Positions 1 through 9,277 are shown, counted from the stretch's first letter. The stretch is DNA of 64,000 nucleotides from JBFHFS01 sp041583495 (GCA_041583495.1 JBFHFS010000030.1:1-64000), one strand, 5' to 3'. Numbers and translations are program-made. The notes: generated by a model not told the origin, from the letters alone.

Positions 1-67
1 GAGAGCCTTCCCTTTGGAAGTCCTATTACTGTAATTTTTTGTGCTTGTTTTTTTCAAAACGCGAATG

Positions 68-97
68 CAAAGGTAATGCTTTTTTGTTTGCCTGCAA
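68..97 (-). promoter_or_regulatory. Bacteroidota-type promoter reading out of the window
   Basis: On the minus strand TTG (97-95) is followed after 19 bases by TACCTTTG (75-68). This fits the phylum's -33 TTG / -7 TAnnTTTG consensus and spacing. The transcript would start near position 61 and run leftward. Confidence 0.45.
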
Positions 98-396
98 CTT
101 TATTTTTTAGTTTTTTTGAAAAAGATCTCAATCCTAAAAAACGCTGCAACCCAATACCAATGCCTCTTGTTATACTCTCTTCCCATTGGAAAAGCGGCTG
201 CAAAGATAGAGGTTTGATATCATCATCCAAATGTTTGGAGAAGGTTTTTTGAATATTATTTTCAAATGACTGATTAGCAGTCGAAAAAAAATCACTTCCG
301 AAGTCGGGGCCTTGGTTCCGGCCATTTTTTTAGGCCCTTTTGTGGCTTTTATCCAGGGATTTTTTGTGAAAAGGTGAAATATAGTAGGGGTTGTTG

Positions 397-404
397 TATC
401 TTCG
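397..404 (+). promoter_or_regulatory. -7-like box upstream of era
   Basis: TATCTTCG differs from TAnnTTTG at one base and lies 25 bases before the era start codon. No good -33 TTG is seen at the expected spacing, so this is a weak call. Confidence 0.3.
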
Positions 405-428
405 CACCGAATTCAATTAAAGGAGATT

Positions 429-1313
429 ATGACGCATAAAGCAGGGTTTGTTAACCTGGTTGGGAATCCCAACGTAGGCAAATCAACACTTTCTAACAAG
501 CTGATAGGGGAAAGGTTGTCTATTATTACCTCTAAGGCACAAACAACGCGCCATCGTATATTTGGAATAGTAAACGAAGAGGATTATCAAATCGTGTTTT
601 CCGACACCCCAGGTGTGTTAAAGCCTAAATACAAGCTTCAGGAATCGATGTTGAAATTCTCGAAATCGGCTTTGACCGATGCGGATATCATATTGTATAT
701 AACAGATACAATCGAGAAGCCTGATAAAAATGATGAGTTCCTAAAGATGGTGAAAGAGGCCGAAATGCCTGTGTTGCTGGTTATCAATAAAATTGACCTG
801 GTAGAACAGCAGGCGTTGGAGGATCTGGTAGTTTTTTGGAAGGAAGAGTTGCCAAAGGCCGAGATCTTTCCCATATCGGCGCTTCACAAATTCAACATTA
901 GCAGTATTTTTAACAGGATTGTAGAATTGCTTCCCGAGTCGCCTCCATATTACGACAAAGATGCCTTGACCGATAAGCCCGAACGGTTCTTTATTTCGGA
1001 AATTATTCGTGAAAAGATATTGCTCTATTATCAAAAGGAGATTCCCTACTCGGTGGAAGTTGAAGTTGAGAGTTTTAAGGACAATGGGAATCGCAAGGAC
1101 ATCAGATGCCTGATTCATGTGGCGCGTGACTCTCAAAAAGGGATTCTCATTGGTCATAAAGGGATGGCCTTGAAAAAGTTGGGCACCCAGGCCCGAAAAG
1201 AGATCGAAACATTTTTGGGTAAGAAGGTGTTTCTGGAACTCTATGTGAAGGTCACCAAAGATTGGCGCGACAAGGAGAATCTCTTGCGCAATTTTGGATA
1301 TGAACAAAAATAA
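429..1313 (+). CDS. era: GTPase Era
   Basis: Ribosome-assembly GTPase that binds the 3' end of 16S rRNA during maturation of the small subunit. The 294-residue length is normal for the family. Visible motifs are the P-loop GNPNVGKST (residues 12-20), switch-II DTPG, the guanine-specificity NKID, a SAL motif, and a C-terminal KH domain with GILIGHKGMALKKLG. The ATG is preceded by AAAGGAG at a good distance. It is the first gene of a same-strand run with der, a hemerythrin-like gene and a LuxR-type regulator; 26 bases separate it from der. Identification is secure. Confidence 0.98.
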   Translation: MTHKAGFVNLVGNPNVGKSTLSNKLIGERLSIITSKAQTTRHRIFGIVNEEDYQIVFSDTPGVLKPKYKLQESMLKFSKSALTDADIILYITDTIEKPDKNDEFLKMVKEAEMPVLLVINKIDLVEQQALEDLVVFWKEELPKAEIFPISALHKFNISSIFNRIVELLPESPPYYDKDALTDKPERFFISEIIREKILLYYQKEIPYSVEVEVESFKDNGNRKDIRCLIHVARDSQKGILIGHKGMALKKLGTQARKEIETFLGKKVFLELYVKVTKDWRDKENLLRNFGYEQK

Positions 1314-1339
1314 ATCCTTAGGTATTAAAGTAATAATTG

Positions 1340-2644
1340 ATGAGTAATATTGTAGCTATAGTAGGTCGACCCAATGTTGGTAAATCAACCCTTTTTAACC
1401 GGCTGACGGAATCGCGGCAGGCTATTGTGGATGAAGCCAGTGGGGTGACGCGTGACCGGATTTACGGGAAGGCCGTTTGGAATGGGGTAGACTTTTCGGT
1501 GATCGATACCGGGGGGTACGCCACCAATACCGAAGATGAATTTGAGGAGGCCATTCGCCGTCAGGTTCTGATTGCCATCGAAGAAGCTGATGTGATTTTA
1601 TTTGTGGTGGATGTGACCACCGGAGTCACCGATTTTGACGAGGCTGTAGCTGATGTGCTGCGAAAAAGGGCAAAGAATGTGGTTTTGGCCGTTAATAAGG
1701 TGGATAACAACGAGCGCCTGCTCGAGGCGGCTTCGTTTTACAGTATGGGTCTGACGAATTTGTTCTCCATCTCGGCCATTAACGGATCGGGTACCGGGGA
1801 GTTATTAGACCATTTGGTTACTCTTCTGCCCGGTGATGTGCCCGAGGAAGACATCGAATTACCCCGCTTTACCGTGGTAGGGCGGCCCAATGCCGGTAAA
1901 TCGTCGTTCATCAATGCCCTGATAGGAGAAGAGCGCAACATCGTGACCACTATTTCGGGTACTACCCGCGACAGCATCTATACACGGTATAATAAGTTTG
2001 GACACGATTTTTTCCTGGTGGATACGGCAGGTATCAGGAAAAGAACCAAAGTGCATGAGGATCTGGAGTTTTATTCGGTGATGCGTGCCGTACGGGCAAT
2101 CGAAAATTCCGATGTTTGTTTGCTTATGATTGATGCCACCCGTGGTTTTGAAGGGCAGGATCAGAAAATTTTCAGCCTCATAGAACGGAACAGAAAAGGG
2201 GTGGTGGTTTTGGTGAATAAGTGGGACCTGATCGAGAAAGACACCCATTCCACGAAAGCCTTTGAAGCCAGAATAAGGGAAGAGACGGCTCCTTACACCG
2301 ACTACCCTATTGTCTTTACCTCTGCCACCGAAAAGCAACGAATTTTTAAGGTTCTCGAAGAAGCCGTGCGCGTGAATGAAAATAAATCACGCCGAATCAG
2401 CACGTCCAACCTCAATGAATTTATTTTGCCTGTGTTAGCTCATAATCCGCCTCCGGCGATTAAAGGGAAATATATCAAGGTAAAATATGTAACCCAATTA
2501 CCCTCGTCGGTGCCCTCCTTTGCGTTTTTTTGTAATTTACCCCAATACGTTAAGGAGCCTTATAAGCGGTTCCTCGAGAATAAAATTCGTAAGCAATGGG
2601 ACTTCCAGGGAATTCCCATGAATATATTTTTCAGGAAAAAGTAA
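1340..2644 (+). CDS. der: Double-GTPase Der (EngA)
   Basis: Essential GTPase of 50S ribosome assembly with two consecutive G domains and a C-terminal KH-like domain; 434 residues, as usual. The first G domain begins VGRPNVGKST close to the N-terminus and has DTGG and NKVD; the second has VGRPNAGKSS, DTAGIRK and NKWD. The ATG at 1340 is preferred over an in-frame TTG one codon upstream because it gives the conserved N-terminus MSNIVAIVGRP. It follows era closely, which suggests cotranscription, and only 6 bases separate its stop from the hemerythrin-like gene. Confidence 0.98.
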   Translation: MSNIVAIVGRPNVGKSTLFNRLTESRQAIVDEASGVTRDRIYGKAVWNGVDFSVIDTGGYATNTEDEFEEAIRRQVLIAIEEADVILFVVDVTTGVTDFDEAVADVLRKRAKNVVLAVNKVDNNERLLEAASFYSMGLTNLFSISAINGSGTGELLDHLVTLLPGDVPEEDIELPRFTVVGRPNAGKSSFINALIGEERNIVTTISGTTRDSIYTRYNKFGHDFFLVDTAGIRKRTKVHEDLEFYSVMRAVRAIENSDVCLLMIDATRGFEGQDQKIFSLIERNRKGVVVLVNKWDLIEKDTHSTKAFEARIREETAPYTDYPIVFTSATEKQRIFKVLEEAVRVNENKSRRISTSNLNEFILPVLAHNPPPAIKGKYIKVKYVTQLPSSVPSFAFFCNLPQYVKEPYKRFLENKIRKQWDFQGIPMNIFFRKK

Positions 2645-2650
2645 AAAGAG

Positions 2651-3388
2651 ATGCATATCCATGCCTCGATGAAGATGGCCGACTTGATTCAATCTGATTT
2701 TGAATTGTTGGCCGTTGTTCAACGGTTAAAGATCCCCTTCGGCTTTAAAGGAAAAAGCATAGAAGTGGTCTGCCGCGACCAGGGAATTAACCTGGATTTC
2801 TTTCTTAACCTGGCCAGGTGGTTTCATGAGCGTGATTTTTCACACAAAGAAATCCTCATGGATCATCCTGTACATTGGCTTGTCGGGTACCTGAGAAGCA
2901 CCCACTCCTGCTATGTGCAGCATCAAATTCCCCATATAGAGGCGGAGATAATGCAGCTTGAAAAAAGCGATCATGCCAGAGGGAACAATATGGAGCTGAT
3001 GCTCCGGTTTTTTAGGGAATATATCGCCGAATTTACCGCGCACATAGAGTTGGAAGAGCAAAAAGTATTTCCTTATATTCTTCAGTTAGAAGAAAACCTC
3101 CAAAGTGATGAGCCCTCACCGGAGTTTTTGGCCCTTTCGCGCCAATACTCCATCCGCCATTTTCTTGAAGGACACAGCGATATTGAAGTAAAATTGTCGG
3201 ATATGAGAAACATCCTTCTTAAATATATGGTTCCCCCCACCGACAATTGCTCGTTTACAAATGTGTTAATAGAGATCTTTAGACTCGGCAAGGATTTGGA
3301 TGATCATACTTTGCTCGAGGATAAGGTTCTCATCCCCAAGGTTCTTAAAATGGAAAATTTGTTTCACCGCAGGTTTCCTCAGCGATAA
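2651..3388 (+). CDS. Hemerythrin-like di-iron protein (RIC/ScdA-like)
   Basis: A 245-residue cytoplasmic protein. The N-terminal 60 residues resemble the ScdA_N-type segment of iron-sulfur repair proteins. Residues about 80-230 carry the hemerythrin ligand pattern: H85/H91/H95, H131-x3-E135, H170/H175, and H219 followed by an acidic pair at 223-224. Proteins of this kind bind a di-iron centre and are linked to repair of nitrosative or oxidative damage; for this one that role is inference. It starts 6 bases after der and ends 6 bases before a LuxR-type regulator, so the pair is probably translated from one mRNA. An internal Met at residue 7 is a possible alternative start. Confidence 0.8.
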   Translation: MHIHASMKMADLIQSDFELLAVVQRLKIPFGFKGKSIEVVCRDQGINLDFFLNLARWFHERDFSHKEILMDHPVHWLVGYLRSTHSCYVQHQIPHIEAEIMQLEKSDHARGNNMELMLRFFREYIAEFTAHIELEEQKVFPYILQLEENLQSDEPSPEFLALSRQYSIRHFLEGHSDIEVKLSDMRNILLKYMVPPTDNCSFTNVLIEIFRLGKDLDDHTLLEDKVLIPKVLKMENLFHRRFPQR

Positions 3389-3394
3389 GAGAAT

Positions 3395-3973
3395 ATGGCA
3401 AAAGTTTTTATTGCAGAATCTTCCTATTTGGTCAGGAAAGGAATGGTGAAGCTGCTGGAACAACTCACAGGAGTTACCCGGGTTCATGTGGCAGACCCCT
3501 CCGGCAACCTGCTGCAAGAAATTAAAGCTTTTCATCCCGATCTCTTATTGCTTAACGCCGCATTCTCTTTTTCCGGCTCTCTGGAAGATGTTTTGGCTGC
3601 ACTGCCCAGGGAAGGCCATATCATCCAAATTGTGAACGGCCCTTTGACGGTAGATGCCGGGGTTGGGCAAATTTCTATTTTCGAGGACAAGGCCACCCTC
3701 ATTGAAAAAATAAACAGCCATCTGAGTCAATTCCGTCTTGCGGAGAATCTCCCGCACGATTCGGAAGAACTCACCCCAAGAGAGAAACTCATCCTTAAAC
3801 ATGTGGCCCTTGGGCATACCAATAAAGAGATTGCGGCTCAATTGTTTATCAGTACCCATACAGTAATCTCTCACCGAAAGAACATCACCCGCAAACTGGA
3901 AATAAAAACCGTTTCGGGACTAACTGTTTATGCGATCCTCAACAACATAATAAAAATTGAAGATATTACCTAA
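3395..3973 (+). CDS. LuxR/NarL-type regulator with degenerate receiver
   Basis: A 192-residue protein with a receiver-like N-terminal half and a C-terminal LuxR/GerE helix-turn-helix (about 127-185, LTPREKLILKHVALGHTNKEIA). The usual phospho-accepting Asp at the end of the third strand is Asn54 (LLLLN), and the acidic pocket near the N-terminus reads AES rather than DD. Phosphorylation by a kinase is therefore unlikely; control may be by another signal or by protein contact. The tight coupling to the hemerythrin-like gene suggests a sensor/effector pair responding to oxygen, NO or iron. No histidine kinase is adjacent. Confidence 0.8.
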   Translation: MAKVFIAESSYLVRKGMVKLLEQLTGVTRVHVADPSGNLLQEIKAFHPDLLLLNAAFSFSGSLEDVLAALPREGHIIQIVNGPLTVDAGVGQISIFEDKATLIEKINSHLSQFRLAENLPHDSEELTPREKLILKHVALGHTNKEIAAQLFISTHTVISHRKNITRKLEIKTVSGLTVYAILNNIIKIEDIT

Positions 3974-4014
3974 AACCTAATTTGTCATTTCCCTTTTCAA
4001 TCCCCAAGGTTTCC

Positions 4015-4022
4015 TATCTTTG
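4015..4022 (+). promoter_or_regulatory. -7 box TATCTTTG directly before the RDD gene
   Basis: A perfect TAnnTTTG match. Its predicted start point lies within about 5 bases of the ATG at 4032, which would make the transcript nearly leaderless. The -33 region is not a clear TTG. Confidence 0.45.
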
Positions 4023-4031
4023 CAAAAAAAA

Positions 4032-4436
4032 ATGGATTCGGAACAAGGAAAACCTCTTTTGTGGGAAAAGGTAGCAATTTCAGAACGCTTGCTGGCGGCA
4101 TTTGTCGACCTGGTTATTGTTGTGGGCCTTTCTCTGTTTCCACGAATCGGGTGGATGGTGGGCCTTATCTATCATTTAACCAGAGACTCTCTGCCTTTTT
4201 TGAATGGCCAGAGTTTTGGGAAGAAATTTTTTAACCTTCGCGTCATCATCCTGCCTCAGTATGCCTCCATGTCAGGAGCCGCCGAAAAATCGGTCATCAG
4301 AGGTCTGGTGGCGCTCATTCCAATATTGAATATTGTGGATTTGTGGTTCCTGATTACCCGAAAAGTTCGATTAGCCGACGAGTGGGCAGAAACCCGTGTG
4401 GTTTATCATCAGGATTGGGAAACAATCGGTAACTGA
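4032..4436 (+). CDS. RDD family membrane protein
   Basis: A small inner-membrane protein of 134 residues from the ATG at 4032; an upstream in-frame TTG at 4020 lies inside the -7 box and is rejected. The RDD signature is visible: an RLLAAFVDLVIV membrane segment, GQSFGKKFFNLRV in the middle, and a last hydrophobic segment near VIRGLVALIPILNIVDLWFL. The function of such short RDD proteins is mostly unknown; some relatives take part in ion transport. Its last 28 bases overlap the 3' end of the convergent sensor-kinase gene on the other strand. No Shine-Dalgarno is seen. Confidence 0.8.
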   Translation: MDSEQGKPLLWEKVAISERLLAAFVDLVIVVGLSLFPRIGWMVGLIYHLTRDSLPFLNGQSFGKKFFNLRVIILPQYASMSGAAEKSVIRGLVALIPILNIVDLWFLITRKVRLADEWAETRVVYHQDWETIGN

Positions 4437-7400
4437 ACATAGAAGGTGGTGCCTTCACCCAAAGCCGACTCAAACCAAACACTTCCCCCGGCGCTTTCCA
4501 CAGTGCTTTTTACTATGGCGAGTCCCAGACCCATTCCACTTGATTTGGTGGTAAAGTTGGGGACGAACATGTTTTGGTAATTCTCCCGGGGGATCCCTTT
4601 TCCGTTATCTCTTACCGCGATTACCACCTTGCCATCCGAAATATTGGCCGAAATAATTACTTCTCCTGGTGTTCCCACCGGTATTGCCTGTATGGCATTG
4701 TTGATGAGATTGTTAAAAACACCAAGTAATTGTTCCCCATCCGCGCTTACGATGATTTGTGAATAATTTCCAAAGTCGGTTTTGAGGGTGACAAGGCTGT
4801 TGTTTTCGAATAGCGTGGTGCTTTTGCGGATTTTATCCAACAGGTCGATCTCTTCGCGCCGGGCGGCGGGCATCATGGCGAAGTGACTGAACTCCCTGGC
4901 AATGGACGAGAGTTTTTCGATTTGTTCAATTAAGGTATTGGTGACCCGCTTCATGAAAGAATCAAAGTCGGGAACCTGATCGTTCCAGGCCCGCTGAAGA
5001 TACTGAATGCTCAGTTTCATGGGCGTTAAGGGGTTTTTTATCTCATGGGCAATTTGACGGGCCATTTCACGCCAGGCCAGTTCTCTCTCATTCTGGGCCA
5101 GTTTGGTTGCACTGGCGGCCAGTTCATCCACCATTCGGTTATATTCGGCCACCAGTCCGCCTATTTCATCATCTTTCACGTAATCAATCTTTTCATTGTG
5201 CCGGTCAATCTTAACCTCGGCCAGTTTGGCCTGAATAACCAGCAATGGACGGGTAATCTGGCGCGCCAGGAATACGGCCAGGCCAATGATTATCAAAGAA
5301 AAGAGAAGGTAGAAATTCACGATGGTAACGATCACCGAGGATACTTCTTCGCGGAGCTCGTTGTTGGCCACGAAATAAGGGACATTTACATACCCAAGCA
5401 AGGTTTCGTTGCGGCTGAAAAAAGGCACATAGAAGGAGGTGTATTTCAGGTCGCCAATGGATTCCTCATCCAGGAAACGGGTTTTATTTTTGAATACCAT
5501 TTGAAAATAGGCGCGTGGATTCATCTGGCTGCCAACTAATCCTTTTTCAAATAATTCTGGACGCGAAGACGCAATCAACATGCCATCGGGAGCAAATAGG
5601 TTAATGTCGCAGAAAAAGATGTTGGAGATGGTTTGCAGGTGATAAGTGAGGTATTCATTCATATCCGGATTCAGGGGACCATCCAGACCTATTTTTGATT
5701 CCATCTCGAGCAATACCGATTTTACTTTCTCGTCGAGCAGGTTCATGTGTCTTGACTTAAATTGCCGGGCGGTGTAAATCACCGTACCAAGAGCTACTAC
5801 CGAGAGTAATACCAGCATAAGCACCACAAAAGTGATCTGAATGCGTTTCTGAATTGAATAACTAAATTGAAACGTCGACAGGTTGGGGAGTTGCATCAGA
5901 CCCTCGAAAAGAAGGCCCAGCAGAAAAAACAGGATAAAGAGAATGGAAAGGGCGATAAACACATCGGCCACCTCCATATCTTTTTTGCTGAGGATGACCA
6001 CCGTGTCGGGTTCGGGCTGAAACAGCAGATGAGAGTAATCGGCGTCTTTGACAAATGTTTTAAGTTGGCTTCCGGGCTGCAGTTGGCGTAGGTTGCCCGT
6101 ATAGTTATAGGTCCCCGATCGTTTTACCAGCTTGCCATTCACATATTTGGCATACGAATAGTCCTTAAAGAGATGTTGTCGCTCTTGTTCCCTTTGGTTG
6201 AGCAGCAACTCCGGATAGCCGAGTCCTTCGAAATAAGGCTTTGAATGTAATTCAATAAAAAGGGTCGCCTCCAGAGTGTGTCCGGTAAAAAAGGGGAAGA
6301 CCCCTAAATAGGAGACCCGCCCATTATCGTTGTCGAGGAAATAAAAGTGATCGCTGCCATTAATCAGATGGCCCTGTTCCTTGATCGTGTCGAAGAAGAA
6401 TTGGTAGCAGTTGTGCTCCTCCCCGGTCTCTTCGAACACGATATTACCCTGAGGCCAACAGGTTAAAATCTGTAGGTCGTAGCGGCCCCAGTAACCATAG
6501 AAGTAATATTTAAGGAGGTGGTTTCGGATGGCCGATTGGTTAAGTTCCGGCTGGGCCAACTGCTGCCGCAGAATTACATCGCGTAAAATCTGTGTCTCAA
6601 GATCTTCCAGGTACATCTCTGCCACCGGATCTTCTTCACGGAGGAGTTGAAAGGATAGATTCTCGACCAATAGTTCGCGGTTTTGCTCTTCCTTGTGAAT
6701 GGTTAGATCGATGAGCAAAGACCCGGAGAATATGGCAAAAAGCCCGACCAGCCATATAAAAGTATTGTAGGAATGTCTTCCGTCGGTGGTGCGTTTTGTA
6801 AATATCATAAAAAGAGCCACCACCCCTGCAAATACCAGGCCCCAGTCACTGTGCCCATAACCCAGTTTCCCGGTTAAAAACATCATCGCCAGGGTGGAAA
6901 ACACAACAATTATCTCCAGCCATAACTTTGGTAAATGATTAATTAAAAGCCGAATGCTTTTTTCGGTCAGCAAAATAAACGAGAAAAATAACAAGGCGAT
7001 AATCAATACCTTGACGAGGGCAATGTTGTTTAAATCCAGAACCTTAAAGAAAATGGTGGGCCCGGAAGAGTGCTCCACCAGCTGGTAAATAAGTCGGACA
7101 ATCACGAGGAAACATACCTCCACAATCATAATGAGGGCCAGAAACAGAGCGCTGGTCACAAAAGGTTTTTGGTGATTCCTGATGAGGAACCGGGGCCATC
7201 GGATGAATCGGAAAATCCAGTAAGCGTTCAGGACCAAAAGAATGGCCAATAAGAGGAGGGCTCCCAAGGAAGGCAGCAGGTCCGACATGGCAAAATGAAT
7301 GGGGGAGAAGAGTCCTGTATGATTAAAGAGGGCCATCTCGTTATGCCAGAATACGATAAAATAGAGCGCAGAGAAAGCGGCCAGGGAACCCAAAAGATAA

Positions 7401-8107
7401 AGGTTAGCCCATTTGTGTTTAATGGTTTTTCCCATCCATTTAAGAAGCAACAACCACAGTGCAATGAGCCCTATCACATAAAAAAGAATACTAATGGTTG
7501 TCTCCGACGGGGAGGATTCGTCTACCTGAGGAGTGCTTATCGAAAACAGGTATTCCCCCTCGAGACCATATACCGGACTATAGGCCGGTTGAGGCTCCCG
7601 GGAAAGTTTTACAGATGGGTTGAGACCCGTTGACAGTTGAAAGCTATTGGATAAAAAGTTATTCTCGTAGGGGTAATCTTGTTTGATCAGCGAGAGGCCC
7701 ACCAGGAGAAAGGAGCCGTGTTGAAATTTTTGTATCAGATACCAGCCATTTTCGAGCTGGATTACGGGTTGATTAAAAAATATAGGGTGTATTCCGGTAA
7801 CGGGCAGGTTTTGATTCGACCAGGCAACCAGTTGGTTGTTTCGATAGATTAAAAGGCTGTTACCCTTTGATCTGGACAAGGAGTCCATGGTTGCCCAGGC
7901 TTGCTCCTGTGAGAGTAATACTTCCGCCGGGAAGTTTTTCAGCATTTCATTCAGAGAGGATTGACGCTTCTGGATGATTTTCTCCAACAGGGAATGGTCA
8001 ATTTGTTTTTGGTCCTTTTGGGTTAAGAGGCTTTCGGTGAGAACGCCACCCGTCATCCCAATCAGAAACAACACAAAAAAAAGCCCCAACCATTTTCTGC
8101 CGGTCAT
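4409..8107 (-). CDS. Very large NtrY-like sensor histidine kinase
   Basis: About 1232 residues from the ATG at 8107 (MTGRKWLG); a longer frame begins at 8191. Layout, numbered in the longer frame: a membrane anchor (34-52); an extracytoplasmic segment to about 230; roughly seven or eight membrane segments (232-495); a second extracytoplasmic stretch (500-738); two membrane segments (742-765, 783-807); a Cache-like periplasmic sensor (810-945); a membrane helix; HAMP (about 975-1030); HisKA with HEIKNPLTP (His1049); and HATPase_c with NNLINNAIQ, DNGKGI and GMGLGL. All kinase motifs are intact. The size and the double sensor region are unusual; ordinary NtrY-type kinases are near 700 residues. 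No response regulator is adjacent; the gene follows rlmH closely and may be cotranscribed. Confidence 0.85.
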   Translation of the reverse strand: MTGRKWLGLFFVLFLIGMTGGVLTESLLTQKDQKQIDHSLLEKIIQKRQSSLNEMLKNFPAEVLLSQEQAWATMDSLSRSKGNSLLIYRNNQLVAWSNQNLPVTGIHPIFFNQPVIQLENGWYLIQKFQHGSFLLVGLSLIKQDYPYENNFLSNSFQLSTGLNPSVKLSREPQPAYSPVYGLEGEYLFSISTPQVDESSPSETTISILFYVIGLIALWLLLLKWMGKTIKHKWANLYLLGSLAAFSALYFIVFWHNEMALFNHTGLFSPIHFAMSDLLPSLGALLLLAILLVLNAYWIFRFIRWPRFLIRNHQKPFVTSALFLALIMIVEVCFLVIVRLIYQLVEHSSGPTIFFKVLDLNNIALVKVLIIALLFFSFILLTEKSIRLLINHLPKLWLEIIVVFSTLAMMFLTGKLGYGHSDWGLVFAGVVALFMIFTKRTTDGRHSYNTFIWLVGLFAIFSGSLLIDLTIHKEEQNRELLVENLSFQLLREEDPVAEMYLEDLETQILRDVILRQQLAQPELNQSAIRNHLLKYYFYGYWGRYDLQILTCWPQGNIVFEETGEEHNCYQFFFDTIKEQGHLINGSDHFYFLDNDNGRVSYLGVFPFFTGHTLEATLFIELHSKPYFEGLGYPELLLNQREQERQHLFKDYSYAKYVNGKLVKRSGTYNYTGNLRQLQPGSQLKTFVKDADYSHLLFQPEPDTVVILSKKDMEVADVFIALSILFILFFLLGLLFEGLMQLPNLSTFQFSYSIQKRIQITFVVLMLVLLSVVALGTVIYTARQFKSRHMNLLDEKVKSVLLEMESKIGLDGPLNPDMNEYLTYHLQTISNIFFCDINLFAPDGMLIASSRPELFEKGLVGSQMNPRAYFQMVFKNKTRFLDEESIGDLKYTSFYVPFFSRNETLLGYVNVPYFVANNELREEVSSVIVTIVNFYLLFSLIIIGLAVFLARQITRPLLVIQAKLAEVKIDRHNEKIDYVKDDEIGGLVAEYNRMVDELAASATKLAQNERELAWREMARQIAHEIKNPLTPMKLSIQYLQRAWNDQVPDFDSFMKRVTNTLIEQIEKLSSIAREFSHFAMMPAARREEIDLLDKIRKSTTLFENNSLVTLKTDFGNYSQIIVSADGEQLLGVFNNLINNAIQAIPVGTPGEVIISANISDGKVVIAVRDNGKGIPRENYQNMFVPNFTTKSSGMGLGLAIVKSTVESAGGSVWFESALGEGTTFYVQLPIVSQS

Positions 8108-8194
8108 AATATCCGTGTTTGAAGTGTTTTTGGTATTTTTTTCATGGCTGTTCTTTGGTGCCGAGGAATGAAGGTAACAATAACCATGCAATTT

Positions 8195-8668
8195 TTAGTC
8201 GTGGTGGTAGGGTTCTCCTTTTAGAATGGTTAGTGCCCGATAAAGTTGTTCTGCAAAAATTAATCGCACCATCTGATGAGAAAAGGTCATGGGGGAGAGG
8301 GATACTTTTAATCCGGCCCGCTGGTATACCTCCTCCGAAAAGCCCCAGGCCCCTCCTATCACAAATACCAATCGGCGCACACCCGTGAGCATCTGTTTTT
8401 CCAGGAAGGCTGAGAACTGTCTTGAAGAGAAGGTTTTTCCGCCCTCATCGAGTAAAATCACCAGGTCGGAAGGCTGCACATTTTTTAAAATAAGTTGGCC
8501 TTCCTGTTTTTTTAGTTCGGTGACGAGCATGTTTTTTGCATTTTTCACGTCGGGCAGAACCTGCTCTTCAAAAGGAAGATAGTGTTTAAGCCGGGCAAAA
8601 TACTCGTTAATTCCTTTCTGTAACCATCCGGATGATGTCTTACCCACCATAACCAAAAGGATTTTCAT
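8195..8668 (-). CDS. rlmH: 23S rRNA (pseudouridine1915-N3)-methyltransferase RlmH
   Basis: SPOUT-fold methyltransferase that modifies pseudouridine 1915 in helix 69 of 23S rRNA using S-adenosylmethionine. The 157-residue length is normal. Family features are MKILLVMVGKT at the N-terminus, VILLDEGGKTFSSRQFS in the middle, the FVIGGAWGF knot region, and a C-terminal end with MTFSHQMVRLIFAEQLYRA and a YHHD tail. The gene stands directly upstream of the large sensor kinase. Identification is secure. Confidence 0.97.
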   Translation of the reverse strand: MKILLVMVGKTSSGWLQKGINEYFARLKHYLPFEEQVLPDVKNAKNMLVTELKKQEGQLILKNVQPSDLVILLDEGGKTFSSRQFSAFLEKQMLTGVRRLVFVIGGAWGFSEEVYQRAGLKVSLSPMTFSHQMVRLIFAEQLYRALTILKGEPYHHD

Positions 8669-8851
8669 TTCGTATATTTGTATTTATGTCTGGTAAATAT
8701 TCAGTTTTAATTCTGGTTTGGTTCTTGTAGTGTCTTACCTTCCGGGCAAACCAAATTTTTTGAAGTCCGTTGGATTCAAATTGTAAAATAAAGGGTTTTT
8801 TGCCTTATTAACCAATAAAAACAAGGGCTATGCCTTTAAAACAATAAAATA

Positions 8852-9277
8852 ATGGGTGCATTAAGAAAAGTATCAACACTCCTGTTGCTCCTGGTTTGGA
8901 TGCCGTTGTCCCACCTTCAGGGCCAACCGGAAGAAAGCCAGAGTTTGCCGGAGAAGGTTGTGGTGGCCTTGAAAAAGGGCAACGCCGCCGGGCTTACTCC
9001 GTTCTTAAACGAAAGGCTGGAGTTGGTCATCCCCGGGAAGTCGGGAGTTTTCAGCAAGGAACAGGCTTATTTTATTCTCAAAGGTTTTTTTGAGGATCAC
9101 CCGGTAATCTCCTTTCAGATTCTTCATCATGGAGCCAGAGAAAACTCTACCTTTGTCATTGGCCGGTACAATTGCAGGCAAGGGCAGTACCGTTTTTATT
9201 TTCGCATAAAAAACAATCCCCGGGAGCCGGGGCAGATAGTTATACACCAAATAAGAATTGAAAAACAAGATGATTGA
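8852..9277 (+). CDS. DUF4783 secreted protein
   Basis: A 141-residue protein with a signal peptide (hydrophobic run STLLLLLVWMPL, cleavage near residue 24). The mature part has a cystatin/NTF2-like pattern ending in YRFYFRIKNN and IRIEKQDD and matches the Bacteroidota DUF4783 family, often found next to nadC. Its function is unknown. The reading frame overlaps the nadC start by 8 bases, so the two genes are almost certainly translationally coupled. Confidence 0.75.
   Translation: MGALRKVSTLLLLLVWMPLSHLQGQPEESQSLPEKVVVALKKGNAAGLTPFLNERLELVIPGKSGVFSKEQAYFILKGFFEDHPVISFQILHHGARENSTFVIGRYNCRQGQYRFYFRIKNNPREPGQIVIHQIRIEKQDD

Larger units (their letters stand above)
1..428. other. Intergenic region at left edge, no gene seen
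   Basis: No convincing coding sequence is visible. The stretch is AT-rich with many T-runs. It holds a promoter-like pair reading leftward out of the window (68-97) and a weaker rightward -7-like box before era, so it looks like a divergent intergenic region. The gene served by the leftward promoter lies outside the window. Confidence 0.5.
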
